Source: M3007 sp033764075 (GTDB taxonomy: Bacteria > Bacteroidota > Bacteroidia > Chitinophagales > Saprospiraceae). From it: a stretch of DNA of 64,000 nt. The number at the start of each line of letters is the position of its first letter. The stretch's first letter is position 1. This document shows positions 26,223-33,790 of this stretch, piece after piece. A program made the position numbers and the translations under genes. The notes below the pieces were generated by a model, which was not told where the DNA came from, did no database searches, and saw nothing but the letters and a program-made list of their open reading frames with translations. The stretch spans positions 160,992 through 224,991 of the forward strand of contig JANRJH010000013.1 of NCBI GenBank assembly GCA_033764075.1. Reading direction: 5' to 3'.

Positions 26223-29200
26223 ATGAGCGACGACGTTCGCATATTTCTCTCCTACGATGAAGCCGAGGCCCGGCTGGCCGGCGAACTCAAGCAGCACATT
26301 CAAACGGCTTTTGCCGGAAGGAAGGTGATTTTCTGGGAGAGAACATCGAACGCTTTGGATGAGAGGGCTCGCCAGTCGTTTTTGGATACAGTTTCCCTCT
26401 CTCTGGTGATTTTTTCCAGCACGTATCTTTTAAAGGGAGAAAATTTACTGGAACTGGGACATGCCCGCCGCATAGAGCTGGAAAAAAGACCCAAGGCGCC
26501 CCTGTATCTGGTCATGGCTGAGCCGGCGGTGTTGCCTGCCGACCTGGCGGCATACGCAACACTCCCCCACCCCAACGAATCCATTGAACACGCGGCCTTC
26601 CCGCCGGCACGTCAGATGCAACGCGTCGCTGCCTACCTGAAAAACCTGGAGGCACGAACGGCCGGAGCCCCGCCACAGCGCCCGCCGTATGAAAAACCAT
26701 ACAAGCCGGCCGATCTGCGCGAGCGCCTGACCCTTCAACTCGAACGGCTGAACCTGTCCACCGTATTTTCCACCCTGAAAACGGTGGTGGATGATGCAAC
26801 GCTCAAACAGGTTTTTTTCGAGTTGGAAGACGCCTGGCTCGAAGGCATTCAGGCCTGCCGGCTACACCGGGATCTGCACCGCTGGCATGCGCACAATACC
26901 GGCATCAAGGAGGAGTTGCGGGTGCGCATCGGCCAGATCGAATCGTTGTCCCTGATTCCGGCCTGGCGCAAGCACATGAACCGCATCGAGCGCGACGCGC
27001 AACCGGGTTTGGGCATTTTTGTGCCGGCAGGGGCCATCCACGCGCCGCAACACCTGCACCAGCCCGTCGGGCCCAGCGAGCCCGAGTTGCTGGGCGCCCT
27101 CAACGCCACCCAGCAACAGGAATACCGGCGAAACCTATTGCTTTGCCAGGATGCGCTGGCGGTCGGCAACCCGGAACGCGCTTTCGCCCTCGCCGAACAC
27201 CTGCGCACCCACATCAACCCACTGTCGGCACAGTTGTATGAGTACCTACTCATCAGCTATTTGCAGAAAGAGGGCGCAGATCGCATTGTGCACGATGTCT
27301 TGTACGAGCAGGGCCGAAAATTTCGCCACATCGTGCTGTACGCCTCCCGGCTGCGCATGTACAACGAACAGGAGCATTGCCCCACCGATAGCGGAATGCA
27401 CAATTGCGCCGCCGTGGCGGAAGAGTTGAGCGATGCCATGCACCGCGCATACGATGCACTGCCGAACGACCATATACTGGATACGGGCCTGAGGGCTGTC
27501 GAGGTAGCCGATGCAAGACCCGTCGTGGCGAGAATGCTCCTTGCTGCCCAGGAGCTGTTCAGGGCCGTACACCCGTTTAAAGGGGTACTCAAAACGCTGG
27601 TCAATGAGCTTGGCGGCGGCGGTAAATGCACGTGGATCGAGCGCATGGAAATCAGCAACGATGGCCGCAGGCGCTTCGTGCCGGCAGATAACTTTGACCT
27701 GGAAACCACCATGCTGGAAATACTCGAGCAACTTCGGCAGGCAGAGCCCGAACAGGCCGACCTGCTCCGTTTCCAGTTGCGCGAAGACCTCTATTACAAC
27801 CTCCTGGAAAAAAGGCAGACCCTGAGCCGGCAGTCGGAATGGGAACAAAAAAGGTATCGGAAGTTAACCGACGAACGCCTGTCCGTCGTCCGCCTCCTGC
27901 AGTCGACGTTGCTTTGTTTCCAGATCTTCGGCGACCGGGGCAACGACCCGGAAGACCAGTCCTTCCTGCGCCTGGCCATCGAATACCTGTTGCCGGGTCT
28001 GCTGCTGGAGCATTCGCCGGCAGCCTCCCCCGACCGGCCGGCATATCCCCTGCCGATGCGATGGTTCGACCTGGACGAAAACGGGCAGTTGCGCCCACAT
28101 CCGGACAACAACCGGCTCCGGTTCGACGCCATGGCGATCGTCGAACGGATCGTGGGTGAACAGGCCGGCCACAGCGCATGGCTGCAAATAAAACCCAATC
28201 TGCTGGACGAGGTCTGGAAACAGTATGTGCAAGACACCGACGCCGAATACGCCTATCTGCGCGACAACCGGCAATACCAGGATGTGCGACGCATCGACGA
28301 CGTGGAGGTGCGCAGGGCAGCCATCCAATGCCTGCACCGATGGCTGATCGCCTACCGGGCCATCCCAACTGCCGGCAGCGTTTTCCTGGACAACATACTT
28401 CAGGAGTTGTTGGGCAACAGGCTGTTGCTCTGGTTCTTCCTCAACCCAACCGAACTACAAACCCATCCCGACAGCCTCGCGCTCGGATACGACGCCCGGG
28501 CCGTGCTCAAAGAATTACTGGCCCTTCCGATTTCCACCGATGAAGCAACCATACGCAAAAGCCTGGGCGCCAATTTATTTGTCAAAACAATAGAGCCGGC
28601 CTACCGGCAAATGCCGCCGCGCGACGGCACCCGGCGCGAAAACCTCGTGTTTATCCTGCTGCAGGCCCTGCACGCATACCGGGACATGAACCCCGACCCC
28701 GTTTACCTGAAGCTGGTTTTTGACGAACTGACCCTGGAAACCAAACTACCCTGGGTAGAAGTGGGCCCGGAAGGCAAGCCGCGCAACCTGCCCGTTCCGG
28801 GTGTGCACCCTTTTGACGCCTTCGGAATCGTGGAGATGCTGTGCGCCCAACTACCGTCGGATTTCTCCCTCGCCGAGGCGCGCCGTCGCATAGCAGCAAG
28901 GCGATTTGCCGAACTGATGGACATGTACCACCGGGAAATCAGCACCGACCGGCGGCAAAACGGCCTCCCCGAGCGACGCATCGCCCTGGAGATCATCCGA
29001 GGCATGAAAGCCCTGTTTTATTTTTACCCGGACAAGGCCTTCCTTGAGCTGCCCCTGAATGAACTGAACGGCAAAGGCCAGATTCGGTGGCAGATTTACC
29101 TGGCCAACATTTTCCCCATTCCACAAAACCACCCCGAGAACCAGATGCTGCAGTTCGACTACAAACAGGAAGTGGCGGAGTTGAAAGCCCTGCGAGACCA

Positions 29201-29243
29201 GCATCAGCAATGGATGAATCACCTGCTGAGCGCAGCCAACTAA
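26223..29243 (+). CDS. Large TIR-like protein with C-terminal repeat array, function unknown
   Basis: A 1006-residue soluble protein with no signal peptide and no membrane segment. Residues 4-127 look TIR-like: VRIFLSYDEAEARLAGEL (betaA-alphaA), KVIFWER (betaB), then a helix and LVIFSSTYLLKGENLLELGHAR, where E77 sits where TIR NADases have the catalytic Glu; PLYLVMAEPAVLP could be the next strand. Residues 160-430 are helical, partly TPR-like. Residues 437-990 hold about five degenerate repeats built as hydrophobic helix, FL-L-NEL, a Trp-containing strand, then [FY]D----[IV]-E-L; the [FY]D anchors lie at 491, 634, 756, 864 and 978. I cannot assign the repeats to a family. It stands alone between purL and a TonB receptor gene. 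The fold call is tentative. Confidence 0.55.
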   Translation: MSDDVRIFLSYDEAEARLAGELKQHIQTAFAGRKVIFWERTSNALDERARQSFLDTVSLSLVIFSSTYLLKGENLLELGHARRIELEKRPKAPLYLVMAEPAVLPADLAAYATLPHPNESIEHAAFPPARQMQRVAAYLKNLEARTAGAPPQRPPYEKPYKPADLRERLTLQLERLNLSTVFSTLKTVVDDATLKQVFFELEDAWLEGIQACRLHRDLHRWHAHNTGIKEELRVRIGQIESLSLIPAWRKHMNRIERDAQPGLGIFVPAGAIHAPQHLHQPVGPSEPELLGALNATQQQEYRRNLLLCQDALAVGNPERAFALAEHLRTHINPLSAQLYEYLLISYLQKEGADRIVHDVLYEQGRKFRHIVLYASRLRMYNEQEHCPTDSGMHNCAAVAEELSDAMHRAYDALPNDHILDTGLRAVEVADARPVVARMLLAAQELFRAVHPFKGVLKTLVNELGGGGKCTWIERMEISNDGRRRFVPADNFDLETTMLEILEQLRQAEPEQADLLRFQLREDLYYNLLEKRQTLSRQSEWEQKRYRKLTDERLSVVRLLQSTLLCFQIFGDRGNDPEDQSFLRLAIEYLLPGLLLEHSPAASPDRPAYPLPMRWFDLDENGQLRPHPDNNRLRFDAMAIVERIVGEQAGHSAWLQIKPNLLDEVWKQYVQDTDAEYAYLRDNRQYQDVRRIDDVEVRRAAIQCLHRWLIAYRAIPTAGSVFLDNILQELLGNRLLLWFFLNPTELQTHPDSLALGYDARAVLKELLALPISTDEATIRKSLGANLFVKTIEPAYRQMPPRDGTRRENLVFILLQALHAYRDMNPDPVYLKLVFDELTLETKLPWVEVGPEGKPRNLPVPGVHPFDAFGIVEMLCAQLPSDFSLAEARRRIAARRFAELMDMYHREISTDRRQNGLPERRIALEIIRGMKALFYFYPDKAFLELPLNELNGKGQIRWQIYLANIFPIPQNHPENQMLQFDYKQEVAELKALRDQHQQWMNHLLSAAN
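27531..29192 (+). repeat. degenerate protein repeats in the TIR-like gene
   Basis: Five related segments (residues about 437-505, 550-647, 698-768, 805-877 and 918-990) share a helix, an NEL/DEL-type turn, a Trp strand and an [FY]D....[IV].E[LI] closing helix. Spacing between units is 108-143 residues. Similarity is at protein level only; the DNA copies are not alike. Confidence 0.5.
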
Positions 29244-31087
29244 AAAGCCGCCAACAATCCTATCCGACCGCTTCTGCCCGGCATGGGTCGGTATTCGATG
29301 ATCTGGTAAGGCGCATTCCAGCAATTTTCCAATCGGACTTCAACCGATGCGCTCCAGCCACCCAAGGGGAGTTGAAACCTCACCATGGCTGTTCCGGTTT
29401 GATAGGCAGGCAACTGCCCGCTCTCGTCCGAACGGGTATAGCGGGCGCCACTGTATTGGTGTAAATACGCAACGGAAAACGGCCCGCGATGCGCCGTAAA
29501 ACTGCCTCCGGCAAGTTGTGCGGGCGTATAGATCAGTTGTTTGTCCAACACGACATCCGTGCCGCCGTATACTTTTGTATTGGTGGTAGCAGAAAATTGT
29601 GCGTGGGCCTGAACGGACAATCGCCAGGCCCCTGCGCGTTTTTCCCACGAGGCGGTCATTTCAACCCCCCGTGACCAAACCTGACGCAGGTTTCCCGGAC
29701 GGAATGCGCCGTCGCTGCCCGGCTGCCACAGGATCCAGTCATCCAGCAGCAGGTGGAAGACCGTACTTTCAACCAGCAGTTCTTTTTTTGCCCAACGGAT
29801 ACCGGCCTCTGCACTGTACCCTTGCTCCGGCGCCAGGTCCGGGTTGCCCAGGTTCAGCCAGAAACGGTCGTTCAGGGTGGGCAAATTGAAGTTTCGGGAG
29901 AGGTGCAGGTGCGCGCGCCATCGGTTTCCGAGCGCCTGCTCCGCAGCGACCGCCCACAGCAGGGGCACCTCTGCAAAGTCGGCCCACTCCTGCCGAAAGC
30001 TCAACGAGACCTTGCCGGACTTCCAACGGAACGATCCGGCCGGCGCCAGTGCGCCGCGCCACTGGGCGTACCAACGGCTGGAATCGGCATACCCGTCAGC
30101 CATGCCCCATTGGGGCGTCAGCTGGACCTCCAGGACGAAGCGCCAGGGGCGCCCTTCCGGCGAATGAAGCCTTGTTTGCCACTGCGCCGTTCGCGCCCTG
30201 CTGGAGTCGGTGTCGCCATTCAGGAAGAAATGGATATTTTCGTCGGACCAGGCCAAACGGTGTTGCTGATTTTCCGTTGGCTTCCACGCAACCGCAGCTC
30301 TGAAATTGCGATCTTTTTGCCACGTATCTTCTGCTGAGGCGGTCATGGAGGGCGGGATTTCCCGACGGGCCTCCTGCCACCACAGGGCCGTTTCGAGGCT
30401 GTGGTGCGCGTTGAATTGCCAGGTGTTGTGTTGTTGTAAATCGATGCGCCGGACGTTGTTGTTGGTCTGTTTTTGTTCCGGCTGGCCAATCTGTGCGGTA
30501 TTGACGAACGGGAAATTGTTCTCTGCCGTTTGCACCAGCCCTTTCAGTGTGTTGCTCCCATGGGCATCGCTCCAGGTGGCGCGCGCCTGTGCTTGCCAAA
30601 AGCCAAAACTGCCTGCCGAAAAGCCGAAATCTCCGCTCAGTCCCTGGGGGTACCGATCTTGCGAAACCAGGGTCAGGACGCCCCCCATAGCTCCGTTGCC
30701 CAGGGCCGAACTTTGTCCGCCAGGTACCATGAGCAACCGGTCACCCGGCCAAAGCGGAATGAGGGAGACATCAACAACGCCATTTTGCGGGCTCTGGAGG
30801 TTCAGGCCGTGCCAAATGACGGCCGTTCTGCCCGGTCCGGCGCCCCGTGCAGACACAGTAGACAGGGTTCCCGGGGCATTGGCCCGGATCGCCAGCGGAT
30901 GTTCCCACAACAAGCGATCGGCCAGGGTAACCGGGGCATCAGTCGGAATGGTGTCGGGCTTCCAGAGCAGGTGGCCTGTCGGAGGCCCCGCGCTGACCGT
31001 AACCTCCGGGAGCGTTTGTGCCGGCAAGTAAGACACAACCGAAAGGATGTACCCAAAAATACCGACCCGGAAAAAAATTCTCAGCAT
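29240..31087 (-). CDS. TonB-dependent outer membrane receptor
   Basis: A 615-residue receptor, compact for the family (BtuB/CirA size). The signal peptide (1-24) ends YLPAQ; a plug domain follows with LPEVTVSAG near the mature N-terminus, TVSARGAGPGRTAVIWHGLNLQSPQNG and ALGNGAMGGVLTLVSQDRYP, then a beta-barrel rich in alternating aromatic residues and ending in a terminal Phe. There is no carboxypeptidase-like leader domain. It takes up an unknown large ligand using TonB energy. Its stop overlaps that of the convergent TIR-like gene, and it follows a peroxiredoxin-like gene by 59 bases. ATG 31087 gives the signal peptide. Confidence 0.85.
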   Translation of the reverse strand: MLRIFFRVGIFGYILSVVSYLPAQTLPEVTVSAGPPTGHLLWKPDTIPTDAPVTLADRLLWEHPLAIRANAPGTLSTVSARGAGPGRTAVIWHGLNLQSPQNGVVDVSLIPLWPGDRLLMVPGGQSSALGNGAMGGVLTLVSQDRYPQGLSGDFGFSAGSFGFWQAQARATWSDAHGSNTLKGLVQTAENNFPFVNTAQIGQPEQKQTNNNVRRIDLQQHNTWQFNAHHSLETALWWQEARREIPPSMTASAEDTWQKDRNFRAAVAWKPTENQQHRLAWSDENIHFFLNGDTDSSRARTAQWQTRLHSPEGRPWRFVLEVQLTPQWGMADGYADSSRWYAQWRGALAPAGSFRWKSGKVSLSFRQEWADFAEVPLLWAVAAEQALGNRWRAHLHLSRNFNLPTLNDRFWLNLGNPDLAPEQGYSAEAGIRWAKKELLVESTVFHLLLDDWILWQPGSDGAFRPGNLRQVWSRGVEMTASWEKRAGAWRLSVQAHAQFSATTNTKVYGGTDVVLDKQLIYTPAQLAGGSFTAHRGPFSVAYLHQYSGARYTRSDESGQLPAYQTGTAMVRFQLPLGGWSASVEVRLENCWNAPYQIIEYRPMPGRSGRIGLLAAF

Positions 31088-31146
31088 CTGTAGACCGTGC
31101 ACGTTTTCGAGAGCCTGAAACCGGCCGGCGCTTGTCTCCCTGTCGT

Positions 31147-31701
31147 CTAAAAAGCGCAACAGCGTACAATTTCCAGGTAGTCCGGCCTGTCGTGGGACAT
31201 ACCATGCACGAACGAGTTTTTGATTTCGCCTTTAAACAGGACGAAAACGCCCGGCATTTGGAAGCCGTCCCCGATGTCTTCATTGGGTGGTTGCATTCCG
31301 TGTCCGTTGACCACTGCCGACTCGAAGCCCCGGATCCAGCTCATGAGGCCAAAGAGCTGGGCAGGCGTGCCGCGTCCCAGCCCAAAAGCCCGGTAGAACC
31401 GTTTTTCCGGGTCGGCTATGTGATCGACCGGAAAGAGGTTGAATCGTTTGAAAAACTTATTGGCAATCTCGGGCTCGGCAGCCATATGCACCAATACGAT
31501 GCGCAAGCCGTTTTTTTCTAGTTCGGGCCGTACCCGGGCGATATCGGTGACGGCCTCACGGCAAAAGGAGCAGCCGAAGTGGCGTAAAAAAACAAGCAAC
31601 ACCGGTTGTTTGTCGGACAACGTGGCCAGATTTTCGCCGCTGTTGACCGTGATCATTTCCGGCCAGATGGCAGAAACATTTTGGACTGGGCTTTCGAGCA
31701 T
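31147..31701 (-). CDS. Peroxiredoxin-like (AhpC/TSA_2) protein
   Basis: A 184-residue thioredoxin-fold protein with VLLVFLRHFGCSFCREAVTDI; the motif C44-S-F-C47 is the redox centre of the AhpC-TSA_2/SelL-like group. LGRGTPAQLFGL and GDGFQMPGVFVLFKGEI fit the same family. It has no signal peptide and is likely cytoplasmic. It lies between mdh (36 bases upstream) and the TonB receptor (59 bases downstream), all on one strand. The substrate peroxide or thiol partner is unknown. Confidence 0.85.
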   Translation of the reverse strand: MLESPVQNVSAIWPEMITVNSGENLATLSDKQPVLLVFLRHFGCSFCREAVTDIARVRPELEKNGLRIVLVHMAAEPEIANKFFKRFNLFPVDHIADPEKRFYRAFGLGRGTPAQLFGLMSWIRGFESAVVNGHGMQPPNEDIGDGFQMPGVFVLFKGEIKNSFVHGMSHDRPDYLEIVRCCAF

Positions 31702-31737
31702 GCAAACAGGGATGAATTCAAAATATGCCGTGCCGGC

Positions 31738-32673
31738 TTACAATAAGTTCATGGCATCCAGCGCGTCGTTCACTTCTTTCACTGCCTTGGCCGATTGGGC
31801 CAGCAGGGCCTTTTCGGCTTCGTTCAGGTGAAGGGTAATAATTTCTTCGATGCCGTTTCGGCCCAGTTTGGCCGGTGCGCCGACAAAGATGTCGTTCAGT
31901 CCGTATTGGCCCGTAAGCCGTACGCAGCACGGCAGAATGCGTTGTTCATTTTTCAGGATGCTCACCGCCATTTGGGCTGCTGCTGCGCCCGGTGCGTACC
32001 AGGCCGAAGTGCCCATGAGGTTGACCAGTTCGCCGCCACCGGATTTGGTGCGTTCGATGATGGCATGCAGCCGTTCGGCCGAAACCAGTTCGGTCACCGG
32101 AATGCCGCTCACGGTGGTGTAGCGCGGCAGGGGAACCATGGTATCGCCGTGGCCGCCCATGAGCATGGCCTGAATATCTTTGGGTGAGATGTGCAACTCT
32201 TCGGCGAGGAACGCCCTGTAACGCGCGGTGTCGAGCACGCCGGCCATGCCGAATACCCGATTTTCATTCAGCCCGGAGGCTTTCCAGCACGCATAGGTCA
32301 TGACGTCCAGCGGGTTGGATACCACGATGATGATCGGGTTCGGGGTATGCTGGAGAATGCTTTTGGTTACGGAAACAACAATTTTGGCATTGGTCGAAAT
32401 CAAATCGTCGCGACTCATACCTGGTTTCCGGGGAACGCCTGCCGTAATGATTACAATGTCGGAACCGGCTGTCAACGCATAATCATCTCCGCCGACTACA
32501 CGTGTCGAGTAACCGTCGATGGGCGCCTGCTGCCAGGTATCGAGCGCTTTACCTTTCGCCATATTGCCTTGAATATCGATCAGGACGACCTCGTTGCAAA
32601 CGTCCTCATGTGCCAGTACGTTGGCGCAGGTGGCGCCCACGTTGCCGGCGCCGATGATGGTTACTTTACTCAT
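31738..32673 (-). CDS. mdh: Malate dehydrogenase (LDH-like type)
   Basis: A 311-residue NAD-dependent dehydrogenase of the TCA cycle, of the LDH-like MDH group found in Bacteroidota. GAGNVG at 8-13 binds NAD; R82 in VPRKPGMSR selects malate over lactate; N120 in VSNPLD, D148 in LDTARYR and catalytic H175 in GGHGDTMVPL complete the active site. ATG 32673 is the usual start; the open frame up to 32838 is unrelated. A near-consensus promoter precedes it. Confidence 0.96.
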   Translation of the reverse strand: MSKVTIIGAGNVGATCANVLAHEDVCNEVVLIDIQGNMAKGKALDTWQQAPIDGYSTRVVGGDDYALTAGSDIVIITAGVPRKPGMSRDDLISTNAKIVVSVTKSILQHTPNPIIIVVSNPLDVMTYACWKASGLNENRVFGMAGVLDTARYRAFLAEELHISPKDIQAMLMGGHGDTMVPLPRYTTVSGIPVTELVSAERLHAIIERTKSGGGELVNLMGTSAWYAPGAAAAQMAVSILKNEQRILPCCVRLTGQYGLNDIFVGAPAKLGRNGIEEIITLHLNEAEKALLAQSAKAVKEVNDALDAMNLL

Positions 32674-32718
32674 GTTGGTCAAAATATCGGTTAACGTCAG
32701 AAATAATCTTGAGCGCCG

Positions 32719-32750
32719 CAAAAGTAGGGAAAAGCCGATTGAAAAACGAA
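32719..32750 (-). promoter_or_regulatory. promoter of mdh
   Basis: On the minus strand TTCG, a 20-base spacer and TACTTTTG (32719-32726) match the Bacteroidota consensus at all but one informative base. The leader would be about 40 bases. Confidence 0.45.
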
Positions 32751-32812
32751 CCAGGCCACGGGTAATGGAACGGAAATAAAAATTTGACCAAAAAATGCCA
32801 AACGGCTGCGTG

Positions 32813-33790
32813 TCAGCGCACGAGACGGACCGTGTCAATGGTAAACGAAAACCCCGAAAAGTTGCCGTACCCGTTAGTGATGTTGTTGTACACCGCGTCG
32901 GGGTCGCTCAAGGGCAGGTTGTTTCCCTGCCGGGCGATCGACAGGTGGTAACGGTAATAATCTTCCGATACCGTACGCCATTCCACCATGATCTCACCCG
33001 GCATTTCCTGCTCGGGTACGTAGGGAATGATTACATCCAGTCGCAAAACAGGATCGGAAATATTCCAGAACCCCTCGTCAATCAGCACCACTTGCTCCGG
33101 GGTGTTGTACAACAGAGAAGACGCGCGCCCGTCGGTGATGAATGTGGACTGAAGGACGGTAACTTCCCCCATAACAGGCGTCTCGCCCCCGGAGATTGTT
33201 TTGATGGAATGCCTGATGTTGAATGCAAAAAAGCGATTCGTGACGTTGTCCAGCGCTGGTTGCAGGGTTAGGGGAATACGCACCGCTTTGGTTCCGTCGT
33301 TCAGCGTGATCTCCTGCGCATCCCGTTCCATATTGATTTCCATAGGCGCCAGCGGCACCTGTTTGGGCGCCGACCCCTGTGCGCTGATGGTGTTTGCCAC
33401 ACCGGGCACCCGCACCGACAAGCCGTACACCTGTCCCGCTTCCACAACATCCTGCCCCACCCAATACTGTTTCTTGTTGACCGTCACTGGCAAAAGACGG
33501 TCAAAAAACTGCCCGTTTTTGGAAATGGTTACGTCGCCCTGTACCACCAACTCGGGTTCTTCGGTATTGCTGAGGCTTTGGCTTTTCGTCAACAACACGT
33601 AAAATGGCGATCCCGGTGTAAAGTGGCAAATGGCCACTACCTGTGGCTCTTCCTCAGGCAGTTCGATAAAAACCTCCCGCGCGCAGCCCAGCGTCATGAA
33701 AAGCGCGACCATAAACCCCCATGTTGAATTCGAGCCAGTCAGCATAAACATTTTTGTTTGCGTAAATGTAACGCAATTATTGTGCCCCAT
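32813..33790 (-). CDS. DUF4249 outer-envelope protein
   Basis: A 325-residue protein with the DUF4249 layout: VVAICHFTPGSPFYVLLTKSQSL, then beta-sandwich-like strands, and ...YYRYHLSIARQGNNLPLSDPDAVYNNITNGYGNFSGFS at the end. A lipoprotein-type cysteine (C36 in MTLGC) follows a hydrophobic stretch. DUF4249 genes are regularly found directly behind TonB receptors and their products probably act with the receptor at the cell surface. Its ATG shares the A of the receptor's TAA stop, so the two are translationally coupled. Confidence 0.82.
   Translation of the reverse strand: MGHNNCVTFTQTKMFMLTGSNSTWGFMVALFMTLGCAREVFIELPEEEPQVVAICHFTPGSPFYVLLTKSQSLSNTEEPELVVQGDVTISKNGQFFDRLLPVTVNKKQYWVGQDVVEAGQVYGLSVRVPGVANTISAQGSAPKQVPLAPMEINMERDAQEITLNDGTKAVRIPLTLQPALDNVTNRFFAFNIRHSIKTISGGETPVMGEVTVLQSTFITDGRASSLLYNTPEQVVLIDEGFWNISDPVLRLDVIIPYVPEQEMPGEIMVEWRTVSEDYYRYHLSIARQGNNLPLSDPDAVYNNITNGYGNFSGFSFTIDTVRLVR

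Noticed and set aside
26223..29243. Assignment of the TIR-like gene to a named anti-phage system
   Set aside because: No partner genes, no known sensor domain and no other defence genes nearby; naming a system would go beyond the sequence.
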